Shown here one piece after another: positions 10,131 through 18,308 of a stretch of DNA of 64,000 nt. Below the pieces are notes generated by a model. That model had not been told where the DNA came from and did no database searches. It saw nothing but the letters and a program-made list of their open reading frames with translations. Made by a program: the position numbers and the translations under genes. This stretch comes from Herbaspirillum aquaticum. Its GTDB lineage: Bacteria > Pseudomonadota > Gammaproteobacteria > Burkholderiales > Burkholderiaceae_D. The first letter of the stretch is position 1. Every line of letters begins with the position of its first letter. The stretch is from positions 1 through 64,000 of the forward strand of contig NZ_NJGV01000006.1 of NCBI RefSeq assembly GCF_002213425.1. The letters are read 5' to 3'.

Positions 10131-10810
10131 TGCGCGTGGCCGTCGGCGAAGAGGTTCAGCACCGGCCAGCCGCGCGCCTGGGCATGCGCCAGCAGCTTGT
10201 CGTTGGGGTTGGTGGCGATCGGATCGGTCACCCGTTCCAGGAGCGGAATGTCGTTCTGCGAATCGCTGTAGAAATAGCTGCGCTCGAATTGGTCCAGCTT
10301 GAAGCCCAGGCGTTGCAGCCAGGCTTCGGTGTGGACGATCTTGCCCGGGCCGAAAGTCGGCGTGCCGTCGAGCTTGCCGGTGAGGTTGCCGGCGTCATCG
10401 AGCACGGGCAGGGCGGCGATCAGGTGCTCCACGCCGAAGTGCGAAGCGATCGGCTTGGTCACGAAGTGGTTGGTGGCGGTGACGATGGCCACCAGGTCGC
10501 CGGCGTCCAGGTGCTTCTTCACCAGCGCTACGGCTTGCGGCAGGATGGCCGGCTTGACCACTTCGTCCATGAATTGCAGGTGCATCTCGTCGAGCTGCGT
10601 GCGCGGGAAGCGCGACAGGTTGCCCAGCGCGAACTCCAGGTAGGCCACCGGATCGAGCGTGCCGTTCTGGTAATGGGCGAACCATTCGTCATTGGCCTTG
10701 CGGAAGCTGTCGGCATCCACGGCGCCGATGCGCGCCATGAATTCGCCCCACTCGTGGTCGGAGTCGAGCGGCAGCAGGGTATGGTCGAGATCGAAAAGGG
10801 CGAGGTTCAT
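10127..10810 (-). CDS. HAD-superfamily (SerB-like, IB) phosphatase
   Basis: A 227-residue haloacid-dehalogenase-type hydrolase. Motif I is LFDLDHTLLPLDSD with the nucleophile Asp7 and Asp9; motif II is in IVTATNHF; the conserved lysine is in GPGKIVH; and motif III is YSDSQNDIPLL. This pattern is that of the IB subfamily, related to phosphoserine phosphatase. The substrate cannot be told from the sequence. Its start codon overlaps the hda stop (ATGA) and its stop overlaps the pcnB start, which ties its expression to replication control and RNA decay genes; this arrangement looks conserved in Burkholderiales from memory. Confidence 0.9.
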   Translation of the reverse strand: MNLALFDLDHTLLPLDSDHEWGEFMARIGAVDADSFRKANDEWFAHYQNGTLDPVAYLEFALGNLSRFPRTQLDEMHLQFMDEVVKPAILPQAVALVKKHLDAGDLVAIVTATNHFVTKPIASHFGVEHLIAALPVLDDAGNLTGKLDGTPTFGPGKIVHTEAWLQRLGFKLDQFERSYFYSDSQNDIPLLERVTDPIATNPNDKLLAHAQARGWPVLNLFADGHAQ

Positions 10811-11523
10811 TGTTCTCCGGATTCCTGTTGTAACAGTTCGCGTAGCAAGGGCAGGGTGATGGCGCGCTTGGTGGCCAGCGAGTAGCGGTCCAGCGCGTCG
10901 AGCATGCGCGACAGCGAGGGCATGTCGCGCCGGTAGTGGGTGAGCATGTACATCATCACGGCCGGGGGAATTTCCAGGCCGCGGTCCAGCGTGATCTGCA
11001 GCAGGGCGGCGATCTTCTCGTCGTCCGACAGGTCGTGCACCTGGTAGATCAGGCCCCAGCCGAGCCGGGTGCGCAGGTCTTCGCGCAGCTCCAGGCGGGT
11101 CGGGGGCAGGGTGCCGGTGCAGACCATGCAGCCGCCCTGTTCACGGATCTGGTTGAACAGGTTGAAGGCGGCGATCTGCTGTTCCTCGAACAGTTGATCG
11201 ACGTCATCGAGCAGGTAATGGCTGGTCTGCGGGCTATAGTCGAAGGCCGACTCCGGGGAGTCGGCACTGATGAGTCGTGCGCGGTTGCCTTCCTGGCCGG
11301 CCTTGGTGGCCAGGGCGTGCAGCAGGTGGGTCTTGCCGGCGCCGGCTTCGGCCCAGAGATAGATGAAGCGGTCGGTGCTGGCGCTGCCGGTCTGGATGGA
11401 TTTGTCCACGCCGGCCGTGGCCAGCAGCTTCAAGCGCTCCAGCAGTTCTGCGTTGCGGCCGGTCACGAAGCTGTCGAAGCTCTGCGGCTGGTCCGCGCTC
11501 AAATCGAGCGGAATCTGTTTCAT
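10807..11523 (-). CDS. hda: Hda, DnaA regulatory inactivator (AAA+)
   Basis: A 238-residue DnaA-like AAA+ protein lacking the DnaA DNA-binding domain. It starts MKQIPLDLS, and QIPLDL at 3-8 resembles a sliding-clamp-binding motif, as in Hda, which needs the clamp to stimulate hydrolysis of DnaA-bound ATP after initiation. The Walker A loop is EAGAGKTHLL near residue 58-67 and Walker B is YLLDDVDQL. The C-terminal lid has the SLSRMLDALDRYS block typical of the family. It is the first gene of the hda-HAD-pcnB-folK run. The 123 bases upstream contain two hairpins, recorded separately. Confidence 0.93.
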   Translation of the reverse strand: MKQIPLDLSADQPQSFDSFVTGRNAELLERLKLLATAGVDKSIQTGSASTDRFIYLWAEAGAGKTHLLHALATKAGQEGNRARLISADSPESAFDYSPQTSHYLLDDVDQLFEEQQIAAFNLFNQIREQGGCMVCTGTLPPTRLELREDLRTRLGWGLIYQVHDLSDDEKIAALLQITLDRGLEIPPAVMMYMLTHYRRDMPSLSRMLDALDRYSLATKRAITLPLLRELLQQESGEQ

Positions 11524-11543
11524 CGGTGGCTATCAGCTACGAA

Positions 11544-11612
11544 GGCCGCAAGCTGCTTGCGGCCAGTTAATGCAGGACGGCGCCAAGCGCCCGAGCCTGC
11601 GCAGCGTCCTGC
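11544..11612 (-). promoter_or_regulatory. Two hairpins in the hda leader
   Basis: Between the permease stop and the hda start are two inverted repeats. GGCCGCAAG at 11544-11552 pairs with CTTGCGGCC at 11556-11564 around a 3-base loop, only ~20 bases before the hda start. GCAGGACG at 11572-11579 pairs with CGTCCTGC at 11605-11612 across 25 bases. Neither is followed by a U-tract in the minus direction, so a leader structure seems likelier than a terminator. Confidence 0.4.
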
Positions 11613-11646
11613 AAGGGCAGGGAGGCTGTGATCGATCATAAACTCT

Positions 11647-12729
11647 TCAACGGTTGTAAAAATTGCTGGCCAGATACTCGCGCCGCACGTGCATGGCGAT
11701 CACCGAGACAATGGCCGAGGCCGGCAGCGCCAGCAGCACGCCGACAAAACCGAACAGCTGGCCAAAGGCCAGCAGCGCGAAAATCACCACCAGCGGGTGC
11801 AGGCCGATACGCTCGCCCACCAGCTTGGGCGTGAGGATGAAGCTTTCCAGCACCTGTCCCACGCCATAAATCAGAGCCACCCACAGCAAGCCGATGGCGC
11901 CATCGAATTGCAGGATGGCCGCCAGGATCGCCAGCACCAGCCCCAGGCCGAAGCCCACATAGGGGATGAACACCAGCAGGCCCGTCAGGACGCCCACCGG
12001 CAGGGCGCTGTCAAATCCGGCTGCAGTGAGCGCAACCGAATAATAGACCGCCAGCACCAGCATCACCAGCAATTGTCCACGCAAGTACTGTCCCAGCAGG
12101 CTGTCGACCTCGGCCGCCATGGTATTGACGCGGCCGGCCCAGCGGCGCGGGATCATGATCTGCAGGCGCTTGAGGAAGGGATGCCAGTCCTGCAGCAGGT
12201 AAAACAGCACCATGGGTACGAACAGCAGGTTGGCCAGCCAGGCCAGCAGTGCCGTGCCCCCGACCTTGGCCGAGGCCAGCACCGAACTCCACAGCTCGTC
12301 GCCACTGGTGCTGATCTGTTGCGTGAGCAAAGCCTTGATGCCCGCCAGATCCAGCCGCACGTCGATGCCCAGCTGGTGCAGGCGCGGCGAGAGGAAGGCG
12401 TTCAACTTGTCCAGCAGCGGCGGCACCTGGGCCTGCAGCAGCGGGATCTGGCGCAATACCAAGGGCACCACGATCAATACCAGCGCCAGTCCGGCCAGGA
12501 TCAGCAGCAGCACCATGATGGTCACGCCGACGAAACGCGGGATGCGCAACGGGCCGATGCGGCGGCTGGCGATCCAGTCCACGCCGGGGTTGAGCGCGTA
12601 ACCGATGATGCCGGCGGCGACGAAGGGCGAGAGCATCGGGCCCAGCGCCACCAGAAGCGCCAACAGCAAAATGCCGACAATCAGCCACACCAGGTTCTGT
12701 TTTTGCTCTTCGGACAAAGAAAAAGGCAT
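11647..12729 (-). CDS. AI-2E family transporter / PerM-type permease
   Basis: A 360-residue integral membrane protein with about seven or eight hydrophobic helices, including [19 protein letters not shown] near the N-terminus and a long helix pair near the C-terminus ([20 protein letters not shown]). It belongs to the AI-2E/PerM family (formerly UPF0118), some of whose members export small molecules or act as Na+/H+ antiporters; the substrate here is unknown. I place the start at ATG 12729 ([12 protein letters not shown]); an in-frame ATG at 12768 would add 13 polar residues and reach into the purM promoter region. It is divergent from purM, a pairing common in beta-proteobacteria. Confidence 0.88.
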   Translation of the reverse strand: MPFSLSEEQKQNLVWLIVGILLLALLVALGPMLSPFVAAGIIGYALNPGVDWIASRRIGPLRIPRFVGVTIMVLLLILAGLALVLIVVPLVLRQIPLLQAQVPPLLDKLNAFLSPRLHQLGIDVRLDLAGIKALLTQQISTSGDELWSSVLASAKVGGTALLAWLANLLFVPMVLFYLLQDWHPFLKRLQIMIPRRWAGRVNTMAAEVDSLLGQYLRGQLLVMLVLAVYYSVALTAAGFDSALPVGVLTGLLVFIPYVGFGLGLVLAILAAILQFDGAIGLLWVALIYGVGQVLESFILTPKLVGERIGLHPLVVIFALLAFGQLFGFVGVLLALPASAIVSVIAMHVRREYLASNFYNR

Positions 12730-12833
12730 GGATTCGGAGTTCGCGGGTGTCGGTTTTGTTAAAATCACGGCCTGGCAGGGGTACTTCGGCCCTGAATCCC
12801 CTATTTTACCGTCTTCACTGGCAATATTTCATC
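12730..12833. promoter_or_regulatory. Divergent control region of the permease and purM
   Basis: These 104 bases separate the two divergent start codons. TAAAAT at 12760-12765 is a plausible -10 element for purM and would give a leader of about 60 bases. No good -35 hexamer at 16-18 bases can be pointed to, and no purine-repressor-like palindrome is evident. The assignment is weak. Confidence 0.3.
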
Positions 12834-13877
12834 ATGACTTCACCTTCCAATGTCTCCCTCTCCTACCGTGACGCTGGCGTCGATATCGATGCCGGTGACG
12901 CCCTGGTCGAAGCGATCAAGCCGTTCGCCAAGCGCACCACCCGCGAAGGCGTGCTGGGCGGCATTGGCGGTTTCGGTGCCCTGTTCGAGATCAGCAAGAA
13001 GTACAAGGAACCGGTGCTGGTGTCCGGCACCGACGGCGTGGGCACCAAGCTCAAGCTGGCTTTCCACCTGAATCGTCACGATACGGTCGGTATCGACCTG
13101 GTGGCCATGAGCGTCAACGACATCCTGGTGCAGGGTGCCGAGCCGCTGTTCTTCCTGGACTACTTTGCCTGCGGCAAGCTGGACGTGCCCTCGGCCACCG
13201 ATGTCATCAAGGGTATCGCCGCCGGTTGCGAACAGGCCGGCTGCGCCCTGATCGGCGGTGAAACCGCGGAAATGCCCAGCATGTACCCGGACGGTGAATA
13301 CGACCTGGCCGGCTTCGCCGTGGGCGCAGTGGAAAAGTCCAAGATCATCGACGGCACCAAGATCGCCCCGGGCGACGTGGTGCTGGGCCTGGCCTCCTCG
13401 GGCGCTCACTCCAACGGCTACTCGCTGGTGCGCAAGATCCTGGACGTGGCCAAGCCCGACCTGGAAGCCGACTTCCACGGCCGCAAGCTGGCCGATGTGC
13501 TGATGGCCCCGACCCGCATCTATGTCAAGCCGCTGCTGTCGCTGATGGAGAAGCTGGAAGTCAAGGGCATGGTCCACATCACCGGTGGCGGCCTGGTCGA
13601 GAACATCCCGCGCGTGCTGCAGGATCACCTGACGGCTGAACTGGACGCCAAGTCCTGGACCATGCCCCCGCTGTTCACCTGGCTGCAGCAGCATGGTGGC
13701 GTGGCCGATGCGGAAATGCATCGCGTCTTCAACTGCGGCATCGGCATGACCGTGATCGTCTCCAAGGAAAACGCCGACGCCGCTGAAGCCCACCTGAAGG
13801 CTGCCGGCGAGACCGTCTTCCGCATCGGTACCATCCGCGCCCGCGCTGAAGGCGAAGCACAGACCATCGTGCGCTGA
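12834..13877 (+). CDS. purM: Phosphoribosylformylglycinamidine cyclo-ligase (AIR synthetase)
   Basis: A 347-residue ATP-dependent enzyme of de novo purine synthesis that closes FGAM to aminoimidazole ribotide. It has the family start [17 protein letters not shown], the GGFGALFEI segment, [14 protein letters not shown], the signature [20 protein letters not shown] and GGETAEMP. The start at 12834 is chosen because the protein aligns with normal PurM length from [13 protein letters not shown]; the frame is open 29 codons further upstream without family similarity. It stands alone and is closed by a strong terminator. Other purine genes (purC, purE, purK) occur 46 kb further on. Confidence 0.97.
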   Translation: MTSPSNVSLSYRDAGVDIDAGDALVEAIKPFAKRTTREGVLGGIGGFGALFEISKKYKEPVLVSGTDGVGTKLKLAFHLNRHDTVGIDLVAMSVNDILVQGAEPLFFLDYFACGKLDVPSATDVIKGIAAGCEQAGCALIGGETAEMPSMYPDGEYDLAGFAVGAVEKSKIIDGTKIAPGDVVLGLASSGAHSNGYSLVRKILDVAKPDLEADFHGRKLADVLMAPTRIYVKPLLSLMEKLEVKGMVHITGGGLVENIPRVLQDHLTAELDAKSWTMPPLFTWLQQHGGVADAEMHRVFNCGIGMTVIVSKENADAAEAHLKAAGETVFRIGTIRARAEGEAQTIVR

Positions 13878-13913
13878 TCGATCCGTGTAAATCGTTTTAA
13901 CGATTTATAAAGT

Positions 13914-13947
13914 AAAAAGGCTGCATTCCCTGGAATGCAGCCTTTTT
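13914..13947 (+). terminator. Rho-independent terminator of purM
   Basis: A 16-bp perfect inverted repeat: AAAAAGGCTGCATTCC at 13914-13929 and GGAATGCAGCCTTTTT at 13932-13947, with a 2-base apparent loop. The A/T ends make it usable in both directions. A smaller palindrome, AAATCG-TTTTAA-CGATTT, lies just before it at about 13889-13906. Confidence 0.9.
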
Positions 13948-13956
13948 CATTTCTGG

Positions 13957-14013
13957 CAGGAAATTTCCTGTCAAATGGAAACTTAGTTTTATTAAAACCA
14001 AAACTAAGTTTCC
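13957..14013. repeat. Palindrome and 14-bp-stem hairpin downstream of anbu
   Basis: CAGGAAATTTCCTG at 13957-13970 is a perfect 14-base palindrome. Just after it GGAAACTTAGTTTT (13977-13990) pairs perfectly with AAAACTAAGTTTCC (14000-14013) across a 9-base loop. The hairpin lies 23 bases past the Anbu stop codon. Its left arm shares the 12-mer AAACTTAGTTTT with the hairpin at 20565, which has the same stem and loop length. It may act as a terminator or 3'-end stabiliser for the Anbu message, although the U-rich side precedes rather than follows the stem on that strand. Confidence 0.6.
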
Positions 14014-14036
14014 AAAAAGAAAAAACTAACTCTGGT

Positions 14037-14915
14037 TCAGCTCGCCTGCCCGACATCCCCATCCTGCTCCGCCAGGATCTGCCGCGGCACGGCCTGCAGG
14101 CCACGCGCCACGCCATTCGGCGGCGGCACGCGCACCGGCTCGCTGATGTCGGCGGCAGTGGAGAGCACGTTCAGGGTATCTTCCGGCGGGGCATCCCAGA
14201 CCGGATCGTCGATGGCCTCGAAGACGCGCTTCAATTGCGAACCCCAGCTGCGGCGGATCATCTGGAAATATTGGTTCTGCTCATCGATGGTGACGAAGCG
14301 GGTCACGGCCAGGTCTTCGCTCTCATAGACCAGCAGGTCCAGCGGCAGGCCCACCGAGATGTTGGACTTCAAGGTCGAATCCATGGAGATCAGCGCACAC
14401 TTGGCCGCCTCGTCCAGCGAGGTCTGGGGCGTCACCACGCGGTCGATGATGGGCTTGCCGTACTTGGATTCGCCGATCTGGAAGTAGGTGTTTTCGTCGT
14501 GCGACTCGATGAAGTTGCCGGCCGAATACATCTGGAACAATCTGCAGCGCTCGCCCCGGATCTGGCCGCCGAAGATGATGCTGACGTTGAAATCGATACC
14601 GAACTTGCTCAGCTCGGCGGCCTCGCGGTCGTGCACGGCGCGGATGGCATCACCCAGGATCTGCGCGGCTTCGTACATGGAGGTGGCAGTCCAGATGCTG
14701 CGGCCTTCCGCATTGGTGCGGTCGGTCAGCATCTGGCGGATGGATTGCGAAATCGACAGGTTGCCGGCGGTCATCATGACCATCACGCGGTCGCCCGGAT
14801 TCTCGTAAACACTCATCTTGCGGAAGGTGCCGATATGGTCCACTCCCGCGTTGGTGCGCGAATCGGACAGGAACACCAGGCCGCTGTTGAGGCGCATGGC
14901 TACGCAGTAGGTCAT
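14037..14915 (-). CDS. anbu: Anbu-type proteasome-like threonine peptidase
   Basis: A 292-residue member of the Ntn-hydrolase fold, the bacterial ancestral beta subunit (Anbu, COG3484). After removal of the initiator Met the chain would begin TYCVAMRLNSGLVFLSDSRT: Thr1 is the predicted nucleophile, Asp17 is in place, and Lys32 lies close to where proteasome beta subunits have Lys33. A TAGN segment (VMVMMTAGNLS) corresponds to the substrate-binding strand. There is no propeptide and no partner ATPase in the window. The last ~55 residues after DDPVWD are proline/alanine-rich and look like an added disordered tail. Anbu proteins of this kind are genomic neighbours of alpha-E and ATP-grasp genes, as here. 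Natural substrate and activity are not established for the family. It is separated from alpha-E by 171 bases with a hairpin. Confidence 0.9.
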   Translation of the reverse strand: MTYCVAMRLNSGLVFLSDSRTNAGVDHIGTFRKMSVYENPGDRVMVMMTAGNLSISQSIRQMLTDRTNAEGRSIWTATSMYEAAQILGDAIRAVHDREAAELSKFGIDFNVSIIFGGQIRGERCRLFQMYSAGNFIESHDENTYFQIGESKYGKPIIDRVVTPQTSLDEAAKCALISMDSTLKSNISVGLPLDLLVYESEDLAVTRFVTIDEQNQYFQMIRRSWGSQLKRVFEAIDDPVWDAPPEDTLNVLSTAADISEPVRVPPPNGVARGLQAVPRQILAEQDGDVGQAS

Positions 14916-15043
14916 GATGGAATCGTGATACGTGGAAACGGAAAGCCGGATTTTACCGTAAGGCCCGGCGCCAAAGCGTGCGCACCGGGGGCATCTGTCG
15001 TGACGTACCTACAGTAACGGCCTGTTTCCCGAAAAGATGACAG

Positions 15044-15079
15044 CGGCTGTGCTTCTTTCTCGCGCCTGAAGCACAGCCG
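15044..15079 (-). promoter_or_regulatory. Intercistronic hairpin between alpha-E and anbu
   Basis: CGGCTGTGCTT at 15044-15054 pairs perfectly with AAGCACAGCCG at 15069-15079 across 14 bases. It starts right after the alpha-E stop codon on the minus strand and has no run of T following. It could be a processing or attenuation site setting the ratio of Anbu to the upstream products, or mark a weak terminator before a separate anbu promoter. Confidence 0.45.
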
Positions 15080-15086
15080 GGGCGGC

Positions 15087-16085
15087 TTACGCTGCCAAAG
15101 GAACAAGAAAATCGCGGCTGATGCGATTGCCCAGTTCGAAGATGCGCTCCAGGAATTCGGTGAGCGTATCGTGCAGCCCGGCTTCCAGGATTTCCTCGAT
15201 GCGGGCGAACTTCAGGTCGGCATGCAGCTTGCCGGCAAAGCGCTCGGTATCGGCCGAGACGTCATTGCGCACGTGATGCAGGTTGGAGATCACGTTGCCC
15301 ATGCAGGCCAGCAGCGAGCGCGGCATGTCGGCCCGCAGGATCAGCAGCTCGGCCACCCGCTCGGGCGTGATGACGTCGCGGTAGACCTTGCGGTAGATCT
15401 CGAAGCCCGACACCGAGCGCAGGATCGCGGCCCAGTAGTAGAAGTCCAGCTGTCCCGCTTCGTCGCGCGCCGACTGGCTTTGCGATTGGGATTGGGACTG
15501 GCCGTTCTGCTTCTGCGACTGGGTTTCCTTGGCGCCGTGGAACTTGACGTCGATGATGCGCGCCGTGTTGTCCGCCCGTTCCAGGAAAGTCCCCAGGCGG
15601 ATGAAGTGGAAGGCCTCATCCTCCAGCATGGTGCCGATGGTCACGCCGCGCGAGAGGTGCGAGCGATGCTTGACCCATTCGAAGAAATCGCTCGGGTTCT
15701 GCTCCAGCGCATTGGTCTGCAGGTAGGACTGCATCTTGATCCAGGTGGCGTTCTGGATCTCCCACGCTTCTGTCGTCAACGCGCCGCGTACGGCACGCGC
15801 ATTCTCGCGCGCCTGGCGCAGGCAGGATGCAATCGAGGACGGGTTGTTGGGATCCCGCACCATGAAGTCGATGACATCCTTCTGCGTGAGCTTGTCGTAT
15901 TTCTGGTTGTAGCCATAGAGCAGTTCCGAGATGCCCAGCACGGCGCGCCAGCCTTGCTCGGCGTCGTCGACCGATTGCGGCAGCAGGGCGGTCTGTACGT
16001 GCACGTCGAGCATGCGGGCGGTGTTCTCGGCGCGCTCGGTGTAGCGGGCCATCCAGAAGAGGTGATCGGCGGTACGGCTCAGCAT
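15087..16085 (-). CDS. Alpha-E domain protein (DUF403)
   Basis: A 332-residue all-helical protein of the alpha-E family (COG2307). It begins MLSRTADHLFWMARYTERAE, the typical family start with conserved Arg/Glu positions. A second RGVTIGTMLEDEAFHFIRLG helix pair near 147-165 repeats the same theme. The family is predicted to work with circularly permuted ATP-grasp enzymes in peptide-bond or amide synthesis, but its biochemical role is unproven. Residues 188-206 are a Gln/Ser repeat (QSQSQSQSQS) inserted in a loop, coded at about 15468-15524, unlike the rest of the chain. It begins one base after the stop of the ATP-grasp gene, so the two are surely co-translated. Confidence 0.9.
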   Translation of the reverse strand: MLSRTADHLFWMARYTERAENTARMLDVHVQTALLPQSVDDAEQGWRAVLGISELLYGYNQKYDKLTQKDVIDFMVRDPNNPSSIASCLRQARENARAVRGALTTEAWEIQNATWIKMQSYLQTNALEQNPSDFFEWVKHRSHLSRGVTIGTMLEDEAFHFIRLGTFLERADNTARIIDVKFHGAKETQSQKQNGQSQSQSQSQSARDEAGQLDFYYWAAILRSVSGFEIYRKVYRDVITPERVAELLILRADMPRSLLACMGNVISNLHHVRNDVSADTERFAGKLHADLKFARIEEILEAGLHDTLTEFLERIFELGNRISRDFLVPLAA

Positions 16086-16086
16086 C

Positions 16087-17514
16087 TTATTTCTCCAGAA
16101 TCCAGGTGTCCTTGGTGCCGCCGCCTTGCGACGAGTTCACCACCAGCGAGCCTTCCTTCAGGGCCACGCGCGTCAAGCCGCCCTTGACCATGGTGATCTG
16201 CTTGCCGGACAAGACGAACGGACGCAGGTCCAGGTGGCGCGGGGCGATGCCGGACTCCACATAGGTCGGGCACACGGAGAGGGCCAGCGTGGGCTGGGCG
16301 ATGTAGCCATCCGGCTTGGCGATGATGCGCGCGCGGAAGTCTTCGATCTCCTGCTTGGTGGAAGCCGGGCCGACCAGCATGCCGTAACCGCCGGCACCGT
16401 GGACTTCCTTGACCACCAGCTTTTCGAGGTTGGCCAGGGTGTAGGAAAGATCTTCCTTCTTGCGGCACTGGTAAGTCGGCACGTTGTTGAGGATGGGATC
16501 TTCGGACAGATAGAAGCGCACCATGTCCGGTACATACGGATAGATCGACTTGTCGTCGGCCACACCGGTCCCGATCGCATTGGTCAGCGTCACCTTGCCG
16601 GCGCGATAGGCCTGCAGCAGGCCCGGCACGCCCAGCGCCGAATCGGGACGGAAAGCCAGCGGATCGAGGAAGTCGTCATCGATGCGGCGATAGATCACGT
16701 CGACCCGCTTGGGGCCGCGCGTGGTGCGCATGTAGACCACGTTGTCCTTGACGAAGAGGTCCTGTCCCTCGACCAGTTCCACGCCCATCTGCTGGGCCAG
16801 GAAGGCGTGCTCGAAGTAGGCCGAGTTGTACATGCCCGGGGTCATCACCACCACCGTCGGATCGGTCACGCCGGCCGGCGCCACCGAACGCAGGTTGTCC
16901 AGCAGCAGGTCGGGATAGTGATCGACCGGTGCAATCTTGTGGCGCTTGAACAGGTCCGGGAAGAGCCGCATCATCATCTTGCGGTTCTCCAGCATGTAGG
17001 ACACGCCGGAGGGCACGCGCAGGTTGTCTTCCAGTACGTAGAATTCACCTTCGCCTGCACGCACGATATCGACACCGGCGATGTGCGCGTAGATGTCGTT
17101 GACCACGTTCACATCCTGCATCTCGCGCCGGTACTGGGCGTTCTGGAAGATCTGCTCGGGCGGGATGATGCCGGCCTTGACGATCTTCTGCTCGTGATAG
17201 ATGTCGTGGATGAACATGTTGAGCGCCTTGACGCGCTGGACCAGTCCCGCTTCCAGCTTGGCCCATTCGGCCTTGTGGATGATGCGCGGGATGATGTCGA
17301 AGGGGATCAGGCGCTCGGTGCCGGCATCGTTGCCATAGACGGCGAAGGTAATGCCGACGCGGCGGAAGATCAGGTCGGATTCGGCACGTTTGCGGGCGAT
17401 GATTTCGGGCGACTGCGCCGAAAGCCAGCTGGCGAATTCTGCATAGTGCTGACGCACTTGACCTGCTTCGCTGCCTGCGCCTCCTGAATACATCTCATCA
17501 AAAAAATGTGCCAT
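16087..17514 (-). CDS. Circularly permuted ATP-grasp protein
   Basis: A 475-residue member of the circularly permuted ATP-grasp family (DUF404/DUF407, COG2308), predicted to form an amide bond with ATP via an acyl phosphate. Visible blocks are LEDNLRVPSGVSYMLENR near 165-182, VIYRRIDDDFLDPLAFRPDS near 275, the lysine and glycine-rich loop VVKEVHGAGGYGMLVGP near 365, and SSQGGGTKDTWILEK at the very end. The start at 17514 (MAHFFDEMYSG) matches the usual beginning of the family; the frame is open 34 codons further but that part has no family character. It is first in the operon with alpha-E and Anbu. Its substrate is unknown. Confidence 0.9.
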   Translation of the reverse strand: MAHFFDEMYSGGAGSEAGQVRQHYAEFASWLSAQSPEIIARKRAESDLIFRRVGITFAVYGNDAGTERLIPFDIIPRIIHKAEWAKLEAGLVQRVKALNMFIHDIYHEQKIVKAGIIPPEQIFQNAQYRREMQDVNVVNDIYAHIAGVDIVRAGEGEFYVLEDNLRVPSGVSYMLENRKMMMRLFPDLFKRHKIAPVDHYPDLLLDNLRSVAPAGVTDPTVVVMTPGMYNSAYFEHAFLAQQMGVELVEGQDLFVKDNVVYMRTTRGPKRVDVIYRRIDDDFLDPLAFRPDSALGVPGLLQAYRAGKVTLTNAIGTGVADDKSIYPYVPDMVRFYLSEDPILNNVPTYQCRKKEDLSYTLANLEKLVVKEVHGAGGYGMLVGPASTKQEIEDFRARIIAKPDGYIAQPTLALSVCPTYVESGIAPRHLDLRPFVLSGKQITMVKGGLTRVALKEGSLVVNSSQGGGTKDTWILEK

Positions 17515-17581
17515 AGATTTGCTTCGTGTTCCCGTGGGGAGCGGGAATCTTTCTAAGTAGGTTGTAACGAAAACAGAGGCG

Positions 17582-17615
17582 GTGGGTACGGCAAAACTAC
17601 AGCGTGGGTACAGCA
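17582..17615. promoter_or_regulatory. Two-copy 12-nt direct repeat upstream of the ATP-grasp/alpha-E/Anbu operon
   Basis: GTGGGTACGGCA at 17582-17593 and GTGGGTACAGCA at 17604-17615 match at 11 of 12 bases and are spaced 22 bases apart, about two helical turns. They lie 68-101 bases upstream of the minus-strand start at 17514, where an activator or repressor would bind. A possible minus-strand -10 lies in the adjoining CATTATGCTG. No regulator gene is adjacent, so the factor is unknown. Confidence 0.45.
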
Positions 17616-17772
17616 TAATGCGATGGCGCTAGGGGACTGCTGCTGCACGCCAGCGCCAGCGTGCATGAAGAAAGACTAACAGAGGCTTGAAATTTTTGAC
17701 AGAGGAAAATTGCATGCTTTTGCTCCTCGCCCGCGCGGGTCTGCTGCCATCAAACGCAGACCCGCGGCGGCT

Positions 17773-18216
17773 TCAGTTATTCCATGGCGTCGGTGCGGGA
17801 ACCTCGCAGGGGGCCGGCATGTCGATGGTCTTGAAGTCGGCCGGACTAACGATTTCCAGGTACTCCATGTCGGGCGAGTAGTCGAACAGGAAGTGCACGA
17901 TGCCCGGCCGCTGGTGCACGCAATCCCCGGCCTTGACCAGCGTGACTTCGGTCTCGTACATGAAGCGCGCCCAGCCCTTCAGCATGATCACGATGTGGAA
18001 ATTGGCCTCGTGCCGATGCCATCCGGTGCCGGTTTGTGGCGCCATGTTGGCCTTGACCAGCTGCGCCACCACCTGGCCGCCGGTGGCCGCTGCAATGCCC
18101 AGGTCGCGATACAGGAAGAAGTCGCGCAGCCCTCCCGTTTCATAGGGCGTGTCGCCTTCGCTGACATGCGAAAAGCTGTTCTGCGCCAGTACGCTTGCCT
18201 CCGCTACGGTATTCAT
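17773..18216 (-). CDS. Small cupin-domain protein
   Basis: A 147-residue single-domain cupin. The first cupin motif is GTGWHRHEANFHIVIMLKG, with the metal-binding His-x-His and a glutamate, and the second is AGDCVHQRPGIVHF. The fold suggests a metal-dependent dioxygenase, isomerase or small-ligand binding protein; no substrate is indicated. ATG 18216 is preferred because AGAAAGGA lies at proper spacing; the in-frame ATG 18225 is too close to it. It is downstream of the GST gene (92 bases) and upstream of the ATP-grasp operon on the same strand. Confidence 0.8.
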   Translation of the reverse strand: MNTVAEASVLAQNSFSHVSEGDTPYETGGLRDFFLYRDLGIAAATGGQVVAQLVKANMAPQTGTGWHRHEANFHIVIMLKGWARFMYETEVTLVKAGDCVHQRPGIVHFLFDYSPDMEYLEIVSPADFKTIDMPAPCEVPAPTPWNN

Positions 18217-18308
18217 CACATCCATCCTTTCTGCGGTTTCCCGCCATGGGCCTGCGACAAAAAACGGGCGCGACTTTTCCTGCCGGTGCTGCTGGTGATG
18301 CGCGCGCC

